Below are positions 48,331 through 56,122 of a DNA stretch of 64,000 nt, piece by piece. A program made the translations under genes and the position numbers. How positions within the stretch are numbered: the first letter of the stretch is position 1; the number at the start of each line of letters is the position of its first letter. Source of the stretch: Streptomyces sp. NBC_00414 (lineage in GTDB: Bacteria; Actinomycetota; Actinomycetes; Streptomycetales; Streptomycetaceae). Location of the stretch: positions 7,254,001-7,318,000 of the forward strand of contig NZ_CP107935.1 of NCBI RefSeq assembly GCF_036038375.1, written 5' to 3'. The notes beneath the pieces were generated by a model, which was given only the letters and a program-made list of their open reading frames with translations, searched no databases and was not told the origin of the DNA.

Positions 48331-48460
48331 GTAAGACCAAGTGATTCCGAGAGGTGAGGACTAGACACCCAAGAGAACGGACAATCAAGCTAACTGCATT
48401 CTCCTATTGTGCAGGTGTGTTGAGGCCCCGAATTCTGCTAGTCCCAGAATTCGGGGCCTT
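48331..48460 (+). ncRNA. Short leader or small RNA ahead of the early operon (putative)
   Basis: About 130 bases run from the predicted start of the TATAAT promoter to an intrinsic terminator, with no credible reading frame. Either a stable small RNA is made, or the terminator is regulated and read-through switches on the genes from 48503. Confidence 0.45.
48423..48459 (+). terminator. Intrinsic terminator in the leader
   Basis: AGGCCCCGAATTCT stem (14 bp), 9-base loop, complement, then TTTT. A classical intrinsic terminator, lying 43 bases before the first rightward gene. Confidence 0.85.
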
Positions 48461-48502
48461 TTGGGTTCTTACCCCAATACACATTAGGAGATACAGAAAA
48501 GA

Positions 48503-49279
48503 ATGACACAGCACATCGAAAGATACACATGGGAAGACAGACTAATTGAGGCTGAGACTCTAGGGCTTCTTCCATCGGGCGCAGTGAACATGTGCCTACG
48601 TCTGGCAAAGGCAATTAACTGGAAGCCGGGCAATCATCGCAAGGGAATGCCGTCCGGGCTCTACTGGGCGAATGAGGAAGCGCTAAAGGAAGTGAATAGC
48701 TCTAGGGCTACTTACTTCCGATACCGAAAGATTCTCTTTGACGTTGGCTTCTTTACTGAGATTAAGGGCAACCTGATTCCTCTACTTCCGGTCCTGTCTC
48801 AGATTGAGACTGGGGAATCTCACATTGAGACTGGCGAGTCTCAGACTGACACCCCATACAGTGAAGATACATACACTGAAGATTCATCCACTGAAGATAC
48901 AAAGAGTGAAAAGAACGCTGCCGTACCGGCAGCTATTGAAGCAAGAGAAGAAACTGAAGCAAAGGAAGAGAAGGGTAGTTCTGTTGATTCTCCTTTGCCT
49001 TCAATTGATGATGCTTCCTCTTTGCCTCTTATTGAGAATGACGCCGCCGGAACGGCGGACGATGATGAAGAGTACGAGATTGAGCTAAGCCCTGAGATTG
49101 TGGGGGTTCTAGACGGCTCTACGTGGCCCGCTAAGGCCCGTTCATTCTTCTTTGACCCTGATTTCCAGAAGGACAAGAAGACCCCCGAAGAAAGGGCACG
49201 TTGGGCCGGTTTCTATGCCGACGCCGAACTAGAAAAGATTGAGAAGGAACGGGCTAACGCAGAGTTCGCCCAAGGATAA
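48503..49279 (+). CDS. Helix-turn-helix, replication-initiator-like protein
   Basis: 258 residues. The N-terminal 100 residues (LGLLPSGAVNMCLRLAKAIN, ALKEVNSSRATYFRYRKILFDVGFF) form a winged helix of the kind found in phage and plasmid replication-initiation proteins. An ETGES/TEDT-rich acidic stretch follows (105-175). A short helical C-terminus (EERARWAGFYADAELEKIEKE) ends it. As first gene of the rightward operon it probably starts element replication or regulates it. The match is structural and by eye. The acidic repeats resemble those in phage initiators. Confidence 0.65.
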   Translation: MTQHIERYTWEDRLIEAETLGLLPSGAVNMCLRLAKAINWKPGNHRKGMPSGLYWANEEALKEVNSSRATYFRYRKILFDVGFFTEIKGNLIPLLPVLSQIETGESHIETGESQTDTPYSEDTYTEDSSTEDTKSEKNAAVPAAIEAREETEAKEEKGSSVDSPLPSIDDASSLPLIENDAAGTADDDEEYEIELSPEIVGVLDGSTWPAKARSFFFDPDFQKDKKTPEERARWAGFYADAELEKIEKERANAEFAQG

Positions 49280-49293
49280 AAGGAGAATGCGTA

Positions 49294-49488
49294 ATGGACA
49301 TGAAAGATTGCGAGCACGAAAGGGGATGCCCTCACGGGGTTGCCTGTGAGCATTGCGACACTTGGTTGCCTAAGCATCGCTTGTCATACCCTTGGGGTTC
49401 CAAGAAGCCTAAGATTTGCGCTCCCTGCATTGAGAAGGAGTTCAAGGCAATGATGGCGGAAGCCAATGTGTCTTGGACGGCTAAGTAA
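49294..49488 (+). CDS. Small cysteine-rich element protein
   Basis: 64 residues with seven Cys and several His (CEHERGCPHGVACEHCDTW, later ICAPC), consistent with one or two zinc sites. It may bind nucleic acid or a protein partner. Start ATG at 49294 has AGGAGAATG-type spacing. Not a family I know. Confidence 0.7.
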   Translation: MDMKDCEHERGCPHGVACEHCDTWLPKHRLSYPWGSKKPKICAPCIEKEFKAMMAEANVSWTAK

Positions 49489-49507
49489 AACAGACAGGAT
49501 GGAAGAA

Positions 49508-49675
49508 ATGAACAAAGAAGAAGCCGCTAGAAACTTTGCCGAGAAGTTGGAGCATCTATTGATGCTATGCGATTCCGAGGAAGAGCGGGATATGACTATT
49601 GACTACGTCAAGTTGCTTATTGAGAGCACATATGCCGAGCACGAGGAATTCATGGCAATCGTAGCCAACTTCTGA
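49508..49675 (+). CDS. Small acidic helical element protein
   Basis: 55 residues, mostly helical and acidic (NKEEAARNFAEKLEHLLMLC, then ESTYAEHEEFMAIVANF). The start is uncertain: ATG at 49499 or 49508. Possibly a small regulator or anti-repressor. Not recognised. Confidence 0.6.
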   Translation: MNKEEAARNFAEKLEHLLMLCDSEEERDMTIDYVKLLIESTYAEHEEFMAIVANF

Positions 49676-49758
49676 AACGTATTGGGGGTACGCAAGTGCC
49701 CTCAAGCTTCTACCCCTTGAAAGGCAAGGAGGTGAGACAACAGAAAAGAGACTGAAAG

Positions 49759-50457
49759 ATGATTAGTAGATACCACTTGCGGCACTTCAATTCACTAGCG
49801 ACAGATGAGAATAGGGAAGAGTTGCGCCTCTGGTCTGCCCGCATGAGCCTTTGGGAAGACATCAGGATTCATCTAATGCGAGACCTAAAGAGCAAGGAAG
49901 TAACACACTGCCTGCTTTGCAGTGAATCTATTGAGAGTAGTCACGTCCACGATTCCTGTGCAGAGAGTGCAGTCACCTACAAGGAAGAAGTAAACCGAGA
50001 CTCTGAGAGATTTCTGTACGGTTTGTATAAGTTCGATGAGCTTGTTTATATCGGTATTGCTAAGGACCCTAGGGCGAGATTTAAGCAGCACCTTTTGACT
50101 AAGGACGTGGACCATATGAGCGTAGTTCGTGGTGGTCCATCAAGGCTTATTGAGGCTATGGAGCGAAAGCAGATTCACAAGCGCATCCCGGCATTGAACA
50201 ATCAGCTGCATAGAGAAGACGGCGGGTTTTATCGGGCAACCGACATGACAACCCGCGTTGTTTCCTACATCGACGTAAACCAAGCCATTGCCAAGGTGAG
50301 CATGGATGACCTGGAATCCGCAAAGGAAATCGTTGGAAGAGTCAAGACGAGAATGCAAGCAGAGATTGACTCTTGCCGGGCACGTATCGAATTCCTAGAG
50401 GCTCAGCTAATGCCAGTGGTGCCGGACACCCCGGAACTTCTAGAAGAGCCCTGGTAA
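49759..50457 (+). CDS. GIY-YIG endonuclease-domain protein
   Basis: 232 residues. FLYGLYKFDELVYIGIAKDP gives the GLY-x-YIG pair, followed by the Arg-bearing RARFKQHL helix and a late Glu/Asn region, as in GIY-YIG nucleases. Residues 1-85 contain CLLCSESIESSHVHDSC, a likely zinc ribbon. The C-terminus is a coiled coil (EIVGRVKTRMQAEIDSCRARIEFLEAQL). It could be a homing endonuclease, or cut helper or host DNA. The start is uncertain: an AAGGAGGTGA at 49725 precedes a different, very short frame. Confidence 0.78.
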   Translation: MISRYHLRHFNSLATDENREELRLWSARMSLWEDIRIHLMRDLKSKEVTHCLLCSESIESSHVHDSCAESAVTYKEEVNRDSERFLYGLYKFDELVYIGIAKDPRARFKQHLLTKDVDHMSVVRGGPSRLIEAMERKQIHKRIPALNNQLHREDGGFYRATDMTTRVVSYIDVNQAIAKVSMDDLESAKEIVGRVKTRMQAEIDSCRARIEFLEAQLMPVVPDTPELLEEPW

Positions 50458-50519
50458 GCCGTACAGACCGTTTGAATGACACCCGCTCGATTCCGGGCGG
50501 GTCTACCAAAAGGAGAACC

Positions 50520-50642
50520 GTGGAAACCCTGCTTATCTGTTTCATTGCCGTACTCATCGCATACTTTGCCGGTAAGAAGAAGGGTCTAGAGATTGGGCGC
50601 AACGAAGCCCAAGAATATGTAATCGAAGTGAGGAAGAAGTGA
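50520..50642 (+). CDS. Single-span membrane miniprotein
   Basis: 40 residues from a GTG with AAAAGGAGAACC just before it. ETLLICFIAVLIAYFAGKKKG is one membrane helix followed by a basic anchor, then a polar tail. It overlaps the next gene by four bases (GTGA). The topology resembles holin-like or antiholin-like miniproteins, but nothing else indicates lysis. Function unknown. Confidence 0.65.
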   Translation: METLLICFIAVLIAYFAGKKKGLEIGRNEAQEYVIEVRKK

Positions 50643-50899
50643 AGCGTTGCAACACATGTAAGAAGAGCAAGCCGGAAAGAGACTTTAACAAGCACAAGGC
50701 TAATTCGGACGGGCTACAAGGACAATGCAAGAAGTGCCAGAAAGAATACCTAGCCCAATGGAAGAAGGAGAACAAAGAGCGGGTTAACAAGCAAAACGCA
50801 GAAGCCGCTAAGCGTCGCCTTGCTAAGGACCCGGAAGGGGTTAGAGAGAAGCGACGTAATTACATGCGGGATTGGTACAAGAAGAACAAGAATAGTTGA
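50639..50899 (+). CDS. Zinc-finger protein resembling the N-terminus of endonuclease VII
   Basis: 86 residues: KRCNTCKKSKPERDFNKH and GLQGQCKKCQKEYLAQWKKE form paired CxxC zinc sites, followed by basic helices (RDWYKKNKN). This layout is the N-terminal part of many actinophage recombination endonuclease VII/HNH proteins, but the catalytic part is absent. It starts at a GTG overlapping the previous stop. It may be a DNA-binding remnant or a packaging/resolution factor. Confidence 0.7.
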   Translation: MKRCNTCKKSKPERDFNKHKANSDGLQGQCKKCQKEYLAQWKKENKERVNKQNAEAAKRRLAKDPEGVREKRRNYMRDWYKKNKNS

Positions 50900-50986
50900 A
50901 TTAGGAAGCGAATTCGCTTATACTTAAGAGGTAAGCGCAAGTGGTCTTCATTACTCTCTTTGCTTACATCTCCCTAAATTAGAGTT

Positions 50987-51038
50987 GCCCCGGTAGGTAT
51001 ACGCCATTTGGCTAGGCTTTCCCCTTGCTTACCGGGGC
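50987..51038. other. Structured non-coding segment
   Basis: GCCCCGGTA (50987-50995) pairs with TACCGGGGC (51030-51038), and ACCGAG ... CTCGGT follows at 51047-51069. The 218-base gap 50900-51117 has no gene. Possible terminator or regulatory RNA structure. Confidence 0.55.
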
Positions 51039-51117
51039 TCTCTTATACCGAGCTATTGAGGTGACTCGGTAACTAGCTGGAATGAAGAAAAACGGCGGGA
51101 AGCCGGAAAGGAAAACA

Positions 51118-51303
51118 ATGGATAAGACAATTGATGAAGCGGTAAACGAACTGCTAGACGTAATCCTCACTGAGGGATTCGAAGACGTAGCCATTGCGCT
51201 TACGTTCAAGAGAAGTGAAGGAAAGACCATCTTTGGCATTACGAAGTATTCGGATGACGAGATTCTGAACGGCTTGGTAAAGCAGCTAAAGGACAAGGAT
51301 TAA
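51118..51303 (+). CDS. Small hypothetical element protein
   Basis: 61 residues (MDKTIDEAVNELLDVILTEG, ending GLVKQLKDKD), helical and acidic. ATG at 51118 with AAAGGA six bases upstream. It precedes a small HTH-like gene by two bases, so the pair may be co-regulated. Not recognised. Confidence 0.6.
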   Translation: MDKTIDEAVNELLDVILTEGFEDVAIALTFKRSEGKTIFGITKYSDDEILNGLVKQLKDKD

Positions 51304-51305
51304 GC

Positions 51306-51506
51306 ATGACAGGCCCTAGCGATAACGCAAGGGCTCTCTTGCTCTCAGAGATAGACACACTTAAAGAGAGAATGAGGGCAGGCGAGAAGCTAGACCCTAA
51401 GCAAGTAGCCAAAGAGCTACGGACAAACCCCATAGCCGTACAGAGAATCCTTAAGACTCTCCGATGGCTAAACAAGATGAAAGGAACGGATGAGGAACCC
51501 GAATAA
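51306..51506 (+). CDS. Small HTH-like element protein
   Basis: 66 residues. A helical N-terminus is followed by DPKQVAKELRTNPIAVQRIL, which has a helix-turn-helix feel. It could be a small regulator or a terminase accessory. It ends 66 bases before the small terminase gene. Confidence 0.6.
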   Translation: MTGPSDNARALLLSEIDTLKERMRAGEKLDPKQVAKELRTNPIAVQRILKTLRWLNKMKGTDEEPE

Positions 51507-51572
51507 CGTAAGGCTAGAGATAGCGAATAACGTAATACTGGGGTCTCGTGCATTCGTAAATGAAATAAATCA

Positions 51573-52043
51573 ATGAACCAGAGAAAGTACACAGATAAGG
51601 AAAAGCTCGCATACCTTGAAAAGGCCACGGAAGTTGGACATAGCAGGGCAAGACGTGAGCTTGGTTACCCAAGTAGTTGGAGTACCGCAAATGATTGGGC
51701 AAAGGCATTCAATGTAACTATTGCCCTATCTGACCTAAAGCAGAAGAGTTCGGCCTTTCACCAGTGGTATCGGGAGGAAGAACTACTAATCGCCATGCAA
51801 GACATCATTGATAGAGGAATGGAATACATCAATGAAAACCAGGGCCTAACCCCCGATGAATACAAGAAAGTGACAGAGGGTGTGAAGCGGGCAGTTGAGA
51901 CAATGAATCTCATTCAGGGCAAGGCAACCACTCGCACGGGTGCCGAGACTGCCGACACGACCGATGCCGCTATCCAGAACCTCACCAGGGCCTTTGAGGC
52001 GGCCGAACAGAAGGTGTCTGAGCAGAGAGACCCGGTCCAATAA
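51573..52043 (+). CDS. terS: Terminase small subunit (probable)
   Basis: 156 residues: an N-terminal helix-turn-helix (YTDKEKLAYLEKATEVGHSRARRELGYPSSWSTANDW), a helical middle and an oligomerisation-type C-terminus. Position directly before the large terminase and the HTH/helix layout support TerS. It should recognise the packaging site and recruit TerL. Divergent sequence makes this an inference mainly from context. Confidence 0.75.
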   Translation: MNQRKYTDKEKLAYLEKATEVGHSRARRELGYPSSWSTANDWAKAFNVTIALSDLKQKSSAFHQWYREEELLIAMQDIIDRGMEYINENQGLTPDEYKKVTEGVKRAVETMNLIQGKATTRTGAETADTTDAAIQNLTRAFEAAEQKVSEQRDPVQ

Positions 52044-52074
52044 CGCAGGCCCTTAGAAAGGCACACAGCCAATC

Positions 52075-52188
52075 TTTGTAGCACTCTTTGTACTAGGGAT
52101 TTGCCGGCCTCGGGGGTTGCTACAAACCACAGTACAAAGTCTGTGTCGGCACAGAGGGTGTCTCAGTTGGAGTGCAACTCATGCACTC
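52075..52188. other. Candidate packaging/origin site between the terminase genes
   Basis: TTTGTA occurs at 52075 and 52087 and TACAAA at 52121 and 52133, each pair 12 bases apart. Outer TTTGTAGC pairs with inner GCTACAAA, and CTTTGTAC with GTACAAAG. CTGTG-TCGG-CACAG (52141-52154) and GAGTGCA-N5-TGCACTC (52170-52188) follow. The 195-base gap has no gene. Dense ordered dyads here suit a cos/pac site for TerS. Confidence 0.6.
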
Positions 52189-52238
52189 AAGTCATTGACC
52201 AGCACGTTTACTAGGAAAGGAACAAAGCAGGACAACCT

Positions 52239-53906
52239 ATGAAGATTTACGAATACATGGCATCACTACCTAATGAGGTGAAGCGGGACCTACTTACACA
52301 AGAGGGCAGGATTAGACAGACAAAGAACAATCCTCTTCTCTTTGCTATTACCTACTTGCTTCACCACATTACAAGTGATACCGGCGATAAAAGCCTAAGC
52401 GATTTCCATTTGGCTTTGTGTGATTACGCGGAGTCTTGGGCTAAGCCAATCACTAAGGAACGAGAGAATAGAAACGCATTCATTGCCCCTAGAAATGGTG
52501 GCAAGAGCACATGGCTATTCCTTCTCTTGCCTATGTGGGGCGCAGCACACGGACACATCAAGTTCGTTGCTGCCTTTGCTGACTCTGCCGGACAGGCTGA
52601 GGAGCACCTACAGACGTTCAAGGATGAGCTAGACAGCAACGATGCGCTTAGAAGGGACTTCCCTAGCCTCTGTGCTCCACTGACAGGACAGAGGAAGAAC
52701 ACAGCTATTGCTCAGTCTCGTGACCAAATCCGGCAGGCTAACGGGTTTGCCTTTGTTGCTAAGGGTGCGGACTCAAAGACTCTAGGTCTAAAGATTAATA
52801 AGCAGCGTCCAGACCTAATCCTCTTTGATGACATCGAGCCTCAAGAGGCTAGCTATTCAGAGAATGAAGCATTGAAGCGAAAGGGAACGCTTCTGAATGC
52901 CATTCTGCCTATGAATATCTATGCCCGTGTGGTATTCGCAGGAACAACCACAATGCCTTTGTCTATCATCGACCAATTGCGATTGGTTGAGGAGAAGGTA
53001 AGGGAATATAAGGAATCCGAATTCCCCGAGAATCCTGGCTATTTTGAGGGCTCTCATAAAAGCGGTACTAATGAATTCAATTCGGAATTGCCTATATCTA
53101 CACCCATTTCAAATACAGAAAATTTGAAAAGTTCGGCCCCTGACCTTTATGAGGCTCTAGACCCTGACTTGCGTTGGGTCATTGACGAGAACATCAAGGT
53201 TCATTACTTCCCGGTCATCGTCAAGGAAGGTGATTCGGAACGTTCTCTATGGCCTGAGTTCTGGTCTATGGAGTACCTGAACAGCATTAGGCATACTCGT
53301 TCGTTTCACATGAACCTGATGAATAAGCCGGTATCTCTTGATGCTGCCTATTGGCAGGACAAGGATATTCAGATTGGCGAACCTGTCGGGGGTTATGGAA
53401 ACACTCTCCTTGTCGTTGACCCTGCGATTACGACAAAGAAGCGAAGCGACTACACCGGTATCTCTATCGAATCCAGAGGATTGGATAAGGACGGTAAGGA
53501 CGATGGCTTTATCTATGTGCGCTATGCGGAACAGCACAAGATTACGCCCGGCCCTGAGCTAAGAGACCTGGTTTCAAAGCTCTGTAAGGGCTATGGGGCA
53601 AAGGTGGTCCTAGTCGAGAGTAACCAGGGTGGTGACGTCTGGAAAACCATCTTTGACGGCATTCCCGCAAAGCTCCGCCTAGAGCGAGCTGTAGGGGCAA
53701 AGGAAGCTAGGGCTAATCAGGCTCTTGATTTCTACCAGCGTGGAAAGGTTATCCATACGTCTCACTTTGAGACTCTGGTTACGCAGATGTACGCGTTCCC
53801 TAGGGTCACTCATGACGACGTTGTGGACTCTGTTTGTACCGGGGTTCTGTACTTCCTCGGAAAGCCTCAAGTACAGGTAAGCATTAAGTCTCAGAGTTAC
53901 GTCTGA
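52239..53906 (+). CDS. terL: Terminase large subunit
   Basis: 555 residues. The ATPase domain has Walker A APRNGGKST (83-91) and Walker B DLILFDDIE (192-200), with a C motif near VVFAGTTT. The C-terminal RNase-H-like nuclease starts at LLVVDPAITTKKRSDYTG (Asp394) and continues with VVLVESNQGGDVW and THDDVVDSV. It pumps DNA into the prohead and cuts it. Full length and intact. Confidence 0.95.
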   Translation: MKIYEYMASLPNEVKRDLLTQEGRIRQTKNNPLLFAITYLLHHITSDTGDKSLSDFHLALCDYAESWAKPITKERENRNAFIAPRNGGKSTWLFLLLPMWGAAHGHIKFVAAFADSAGQAEEHLQTFKDELDSNDALRRDFPSLCAPLTGQRKNTAIAQSRDQIRQANGFAFVAKGADSKTLGLKINKQRPDLILFDDIEPQEASYSENEALKRKGTLLNAILPMNIYARVVFAGTTTMPLSIIDQLRLVEEKVREYKESEFPENPGYFEGSHKSGTNEFNSELPISTPISNTENLKSSAPDLYEALDPDLRWVIDENIKVHYFPVIVKEGDSERSLWPEFWSMEYLNSIRHTRSFHMNLMNKPVSLDAAYWQDKDIQIGEPVGGYGNTLLVVDPAITTKKRSDYTGISIESRGLDKDGKDDGFIYVRYAEQHKITPGPELRDLVSKLCKGYGAKVVLVESNQGGDVWKTIFDGIPAKLRLERAVGAKEARANQALDFYQRGKVIHTSHFETLVTQMYAFPRVTHDDVVDSVCTGVLYFLGKPQVQVSIKSQSYV

Positions 53907-53945
53907 GATTGAATGGAGTTCGGCTCGGAATTGTTTATCCAATAT

Positions 53946-53959
53946 CCGAGCCGGCTCGG
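53946..53959. repeat. Shared palindromic motif, copy 2
   Basis: CCGAGCCGGCTCGG, perfect 14-bp palindrome, eight bases upstream of the -35 of the promoter at 53968. Position suggests an activator or repressor site controlling the capsid genes. Confidence 0.8.
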
Positions 53960-53967
53960 ACCACTAA

Positions 53968-53996
53968 TTGCAATTGAAAGGAATATGCTTTATACT
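53968..53996 (+). promoter_or_regulatory. Candidate promoter for the capsid operon
   Basis: TTGCAA, 17 bases, TATACT at 53991-53996, 30 bases before the portal start. AAGGAG at 54002-54007 is the likely ribosome site of the portal gene. Confidence 0.6.
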
Positions 53997-54025
53997 CTGA
54001 ATAAGGAGTTAAAAAACCAAACACT

Positions 54026-55432
54026 ATGACAGACCTAACCATCGCGGTTAACGAAATCCTGGACAGGAGAAACGACTACACAACCGCAGACGACTATTAC
54101 GAAGGAACAGCCGAAGAGGTATTTACCTCTGTGGCTATGAGTCGTGCGATGCACCGGACGGGCAATCGCTTCCGACTTAACTTCGCAGCAACACCCGTTG
54201 ATACGGTGAATAACCGCCTAGAGATTGCCTCTGTGTCCGCCGTTAGTCCTGAGGCTGGCAGCTATCTCGACAAGGTATGGGCTTCCAATGAATTGGTCCT
54301 AGAGACCGGGGAAATTCACAAGCGAGCCCTAATCTACGGTGACGCCTATCTCATTGTCTGGCCTGAGAATGACACTCTTCAGGTCTATTACAACTCCCCA
54401 AAAACCACGGTTGTTCTTTACGATGAAGAGAACCCCCGCCTAAAGCGTTGTGCCGCTAAGGTCTGGGAAATCTCCGTCACTGATAAGAATGCCGTGAGGA
54501 CTCGCACGCGAGTCAATATGTATTACTCAGACAGGATTGAGAAGTACATCAGTCGCGCGGAAAGGCTTCCGCAGACTCCAAAGGACACTGACTTTGTTCC
54601 TTACGTGGATGATTTCACGGACGGCAATGGAGTCATGGCACATGACTTTGGAGAGGTTCCGGTATTCCACTTCCGGACCGAAAGGCCAAAGGGCAAGCCA
54701 GAGCACCTAAACGCGTACGGGGCTCAGGACATCATCAATAAGCTAGTCATTGGACAAATGGCCGCTAATGATTTCCACGGCTTCCCGCAGCGCTTTGCGC
54801 TAGCCTCTGAGGGTTCTTCAGAGTCAGCCGACTACCCAGACGGTACGGACTCTGTCTTTGCCAATAACACCCCTGGTGAAATGGCAATCTTCAACGGCAT
54901 CAAGGAAGTCGGGCAATTCGCTGTAGCGGACCCCGCTACATTCCTTGAGCCTTTCAAGGCCACTATCCGCTCAATGGCTAGCATCACATCGACACCACTG
55001 CATTACTTTGAGCCGACCGGCAATATCCCTTCCGGTGAAGCACTAAGGACCGCAGAGGCACCGTTGGTAAAGAAGGTGCGTAATCGTCAGTTGTCCTTTG
55101 GGTCAACGTGGCGAGAAGTCTTCTCGTTCGTTCTCAAGGCCGGTGGCTTTGTGGAGGACGTACAGATTCATTGGAAGCCTGTAGAGACATTCGACACCAA
55201 GGAAGCAATGGAGATTGCTTACAAGAAGATTCAGATTGGAATTCCTCTTGAGCAGGTAGCCGCAGAAATGGGATATGACGTGGCTCTAGTGGCTCAGTGG
55301 ATTGCCAAGATTGAAGCAAGAGAGGCCGCTAAGGCTCAGCCGGGCAATAACGCTCCGGGTGATTCTGACTCTCACGACTTGCAGCCGGATACCGCCGGGG
55401 TTCCTGATAACCCTTACGAGACAGCCGCATGA
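54026..55432 (+). CDS. Portal protein
   Basis: 468 residues in the SPP1-gp6/actinophage portal pattern: helical N-terminus with DDYYEGTAEEVF, NRLEIASVS, the conserved RALIYGDAYLIVWP, a wing region and the long clip/crown region with SITSTPLHYF and GEALRTAEAPLVKKV. It forms the dodecameric DNA gate at the head vertex. The last four bases overlap the next gene (ATGA). Confidence 0.92.
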   Translation: MTDLTIAVNEILDRRNDYTTADDYYEGTAEEVFTSVAMSRAMHRTGNRFRLNFAATPVDTVNNRLEIASVSAVSPEAGSYLDKVWASNELVLETGEIHKRALIYGDAYLIVWPENDTLQVYYNSPKTTVVLYDEENPRLKRCAAKVWEISVTDKNAVRTRTRVNMYYSDRIEKYISRAERLPQTPKDTDFVPYVDDFTDGNGVMAHDFGEVPVFHFRTERPKGKPEHLNAYGAQDIINKLVIGQMAANDFHGFPQRFALASEGSSESADYPDGTDSVFANNTPGEMAIFNGIKEVGQFAVADPATFLEPFKATIRSMASITSTPLHYFEPTGNIPSGEALRTAEAPLVKKVRNRQLSFGSTWREVFSFVLKAGGFVEDVQIHWKPVETFDTKEAMEIAYKKIQIGIPLEQVAAEMGYDVALVAQWIAKIEAREAAKAQPGNNAPGDSDSHDLQPDTAGVPDNPYETAA

Positions 55433-55593
55433 TTGAAGAAGTAGAAGCAAAGATTAGGGAGCTACAGGCTGAGCTAGGAAAGAAGCGCGCACTTGATGAG
55501 CTACAGATGGCAGCAACCAGATTTGAAAGATTGGGTTACAAGGTAACCATTTCCATTACACCAATAGATACCGAGACGGAGGACAATAGATAA
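55429..55593 (+). CDS. Small coupled coiled-coil protein
   Basis: 54 residues starting MIEEVEAKIRELQAELGKKR, a short coiled coil, and ending ITPIDTETEDNR. It overlaps the portal stop (ATGA) and the next start (TAATG), so its translation is tied to both. Its place between portal and scaffold suggests a minor head or assembly protein. Unrecognised. Confidence 0.7.
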   Translation: MIEEVEAKIRELQAELGKKRALDELQMAATRFERLGYKVTISITPIDTETEDNR

Positions 55594-55979
55594 TGGACGA
55601 CACACAGGACAGACCAAACGACATTGAGGCTATGGAGTCGGCACTACGAAAGGCCAACACAGAGGCTCAGAAGCACAGAGAACAGCGCAACAACTACCGG
55701 GGCCTAGCTACTCAGCTCTTGGCTGAGAAGGAGCTTTCAAAGGCCGGTATGAGCAACCCTAGGGCTGCTAAGTATCTCGACTACTCAAAGATTTCTGTGA
55801 CAGAGACCGGAGAGCTTGAGGGACTTACCGAACAGCTCGAAGCGCTCAAGGAAGATTTGCCAGAAATCTTTGGCGAGACAAAGAAGGTTTCAGGTGGAGC
55901 GGACGCCGCAAATAAGCGGGAAGCAAGTCCCCAGAAAAGCTCAGCCGAAACCCTTGTTGAACGCCTTAGGAATGGCTAG
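55593..55979 (+). CDS. Capsid scaffolding protein
   Basis: 128 residues: acidic start, long helical/coiled-coil middle (ESALRKANTEAQKHREQRNN), GMSNPRAAKYLDYSKISV, and a C-terminus rich in Lys/Arg (SSAETLVERLRNG) of the type that binds capsid subunits. Its place immediately before the major capsid gene supports scaffold. No prohead protease is encoded, so the scaffold is probably released, not cleaved. Confidence 0.82.
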   Translation: MDDTQDRPNDIEAMESALRKANTEAQKHREQRNNYRGLATQLLAEKELSKAGMSNPRAAKYLDYSKISVTETGELEGLTEQLEALKEDLPEIFGETKKVSGGADAANKREASPQKSSAETLVERLRNG

Positions 55980-55987
55980 AAAGAATT

Positions 55988-56010
55988 CCTGAATTCCCGA
56001 GCCGGCTCGG
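55988..56010. repeat. Shared palindromic motif, copy 3
   Basis: CCTGAATTCCCGAGCCGGC at 55988-56006 matches copy 1 in inverse orientation, and CCGAGCCGGCTCGG fills 55997-56010. It lies between scaffold and capsid genes, 112 bases before the capsid start. A small GGTGT/ACACC hairpin follows. Confidence 0.8.
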
Positions 56011-56122
56011 ATATTCGGGAAATAACTGAATAACAACTGAATTAGGTGTCTGAGAACACCTACGGGAAATCTCTTCGGAGGGGTTCCGGACAACTAAATA
56101 CATAACTGGAGAATAACTAAAA

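Noticed and set aside
50520..50642. Holin gene
   Set aside because: A single membrane span of 40 residues is not enough, and no endolysin gene exists nearby to partner it.
50987..51038. tRNA gene in the element
   Set aside because: The GCCCCGG...CCGGGGC ends resemble an acceptor stem, but the span is only about 52 bases, with no anticodon or T-arm pattern and no CCA.
51118..51506. Toxin-antitoxin pair
   Set aside because: The two small adjacent genes show no known toxin or antitoxin motif; the context is early phage-like genes.
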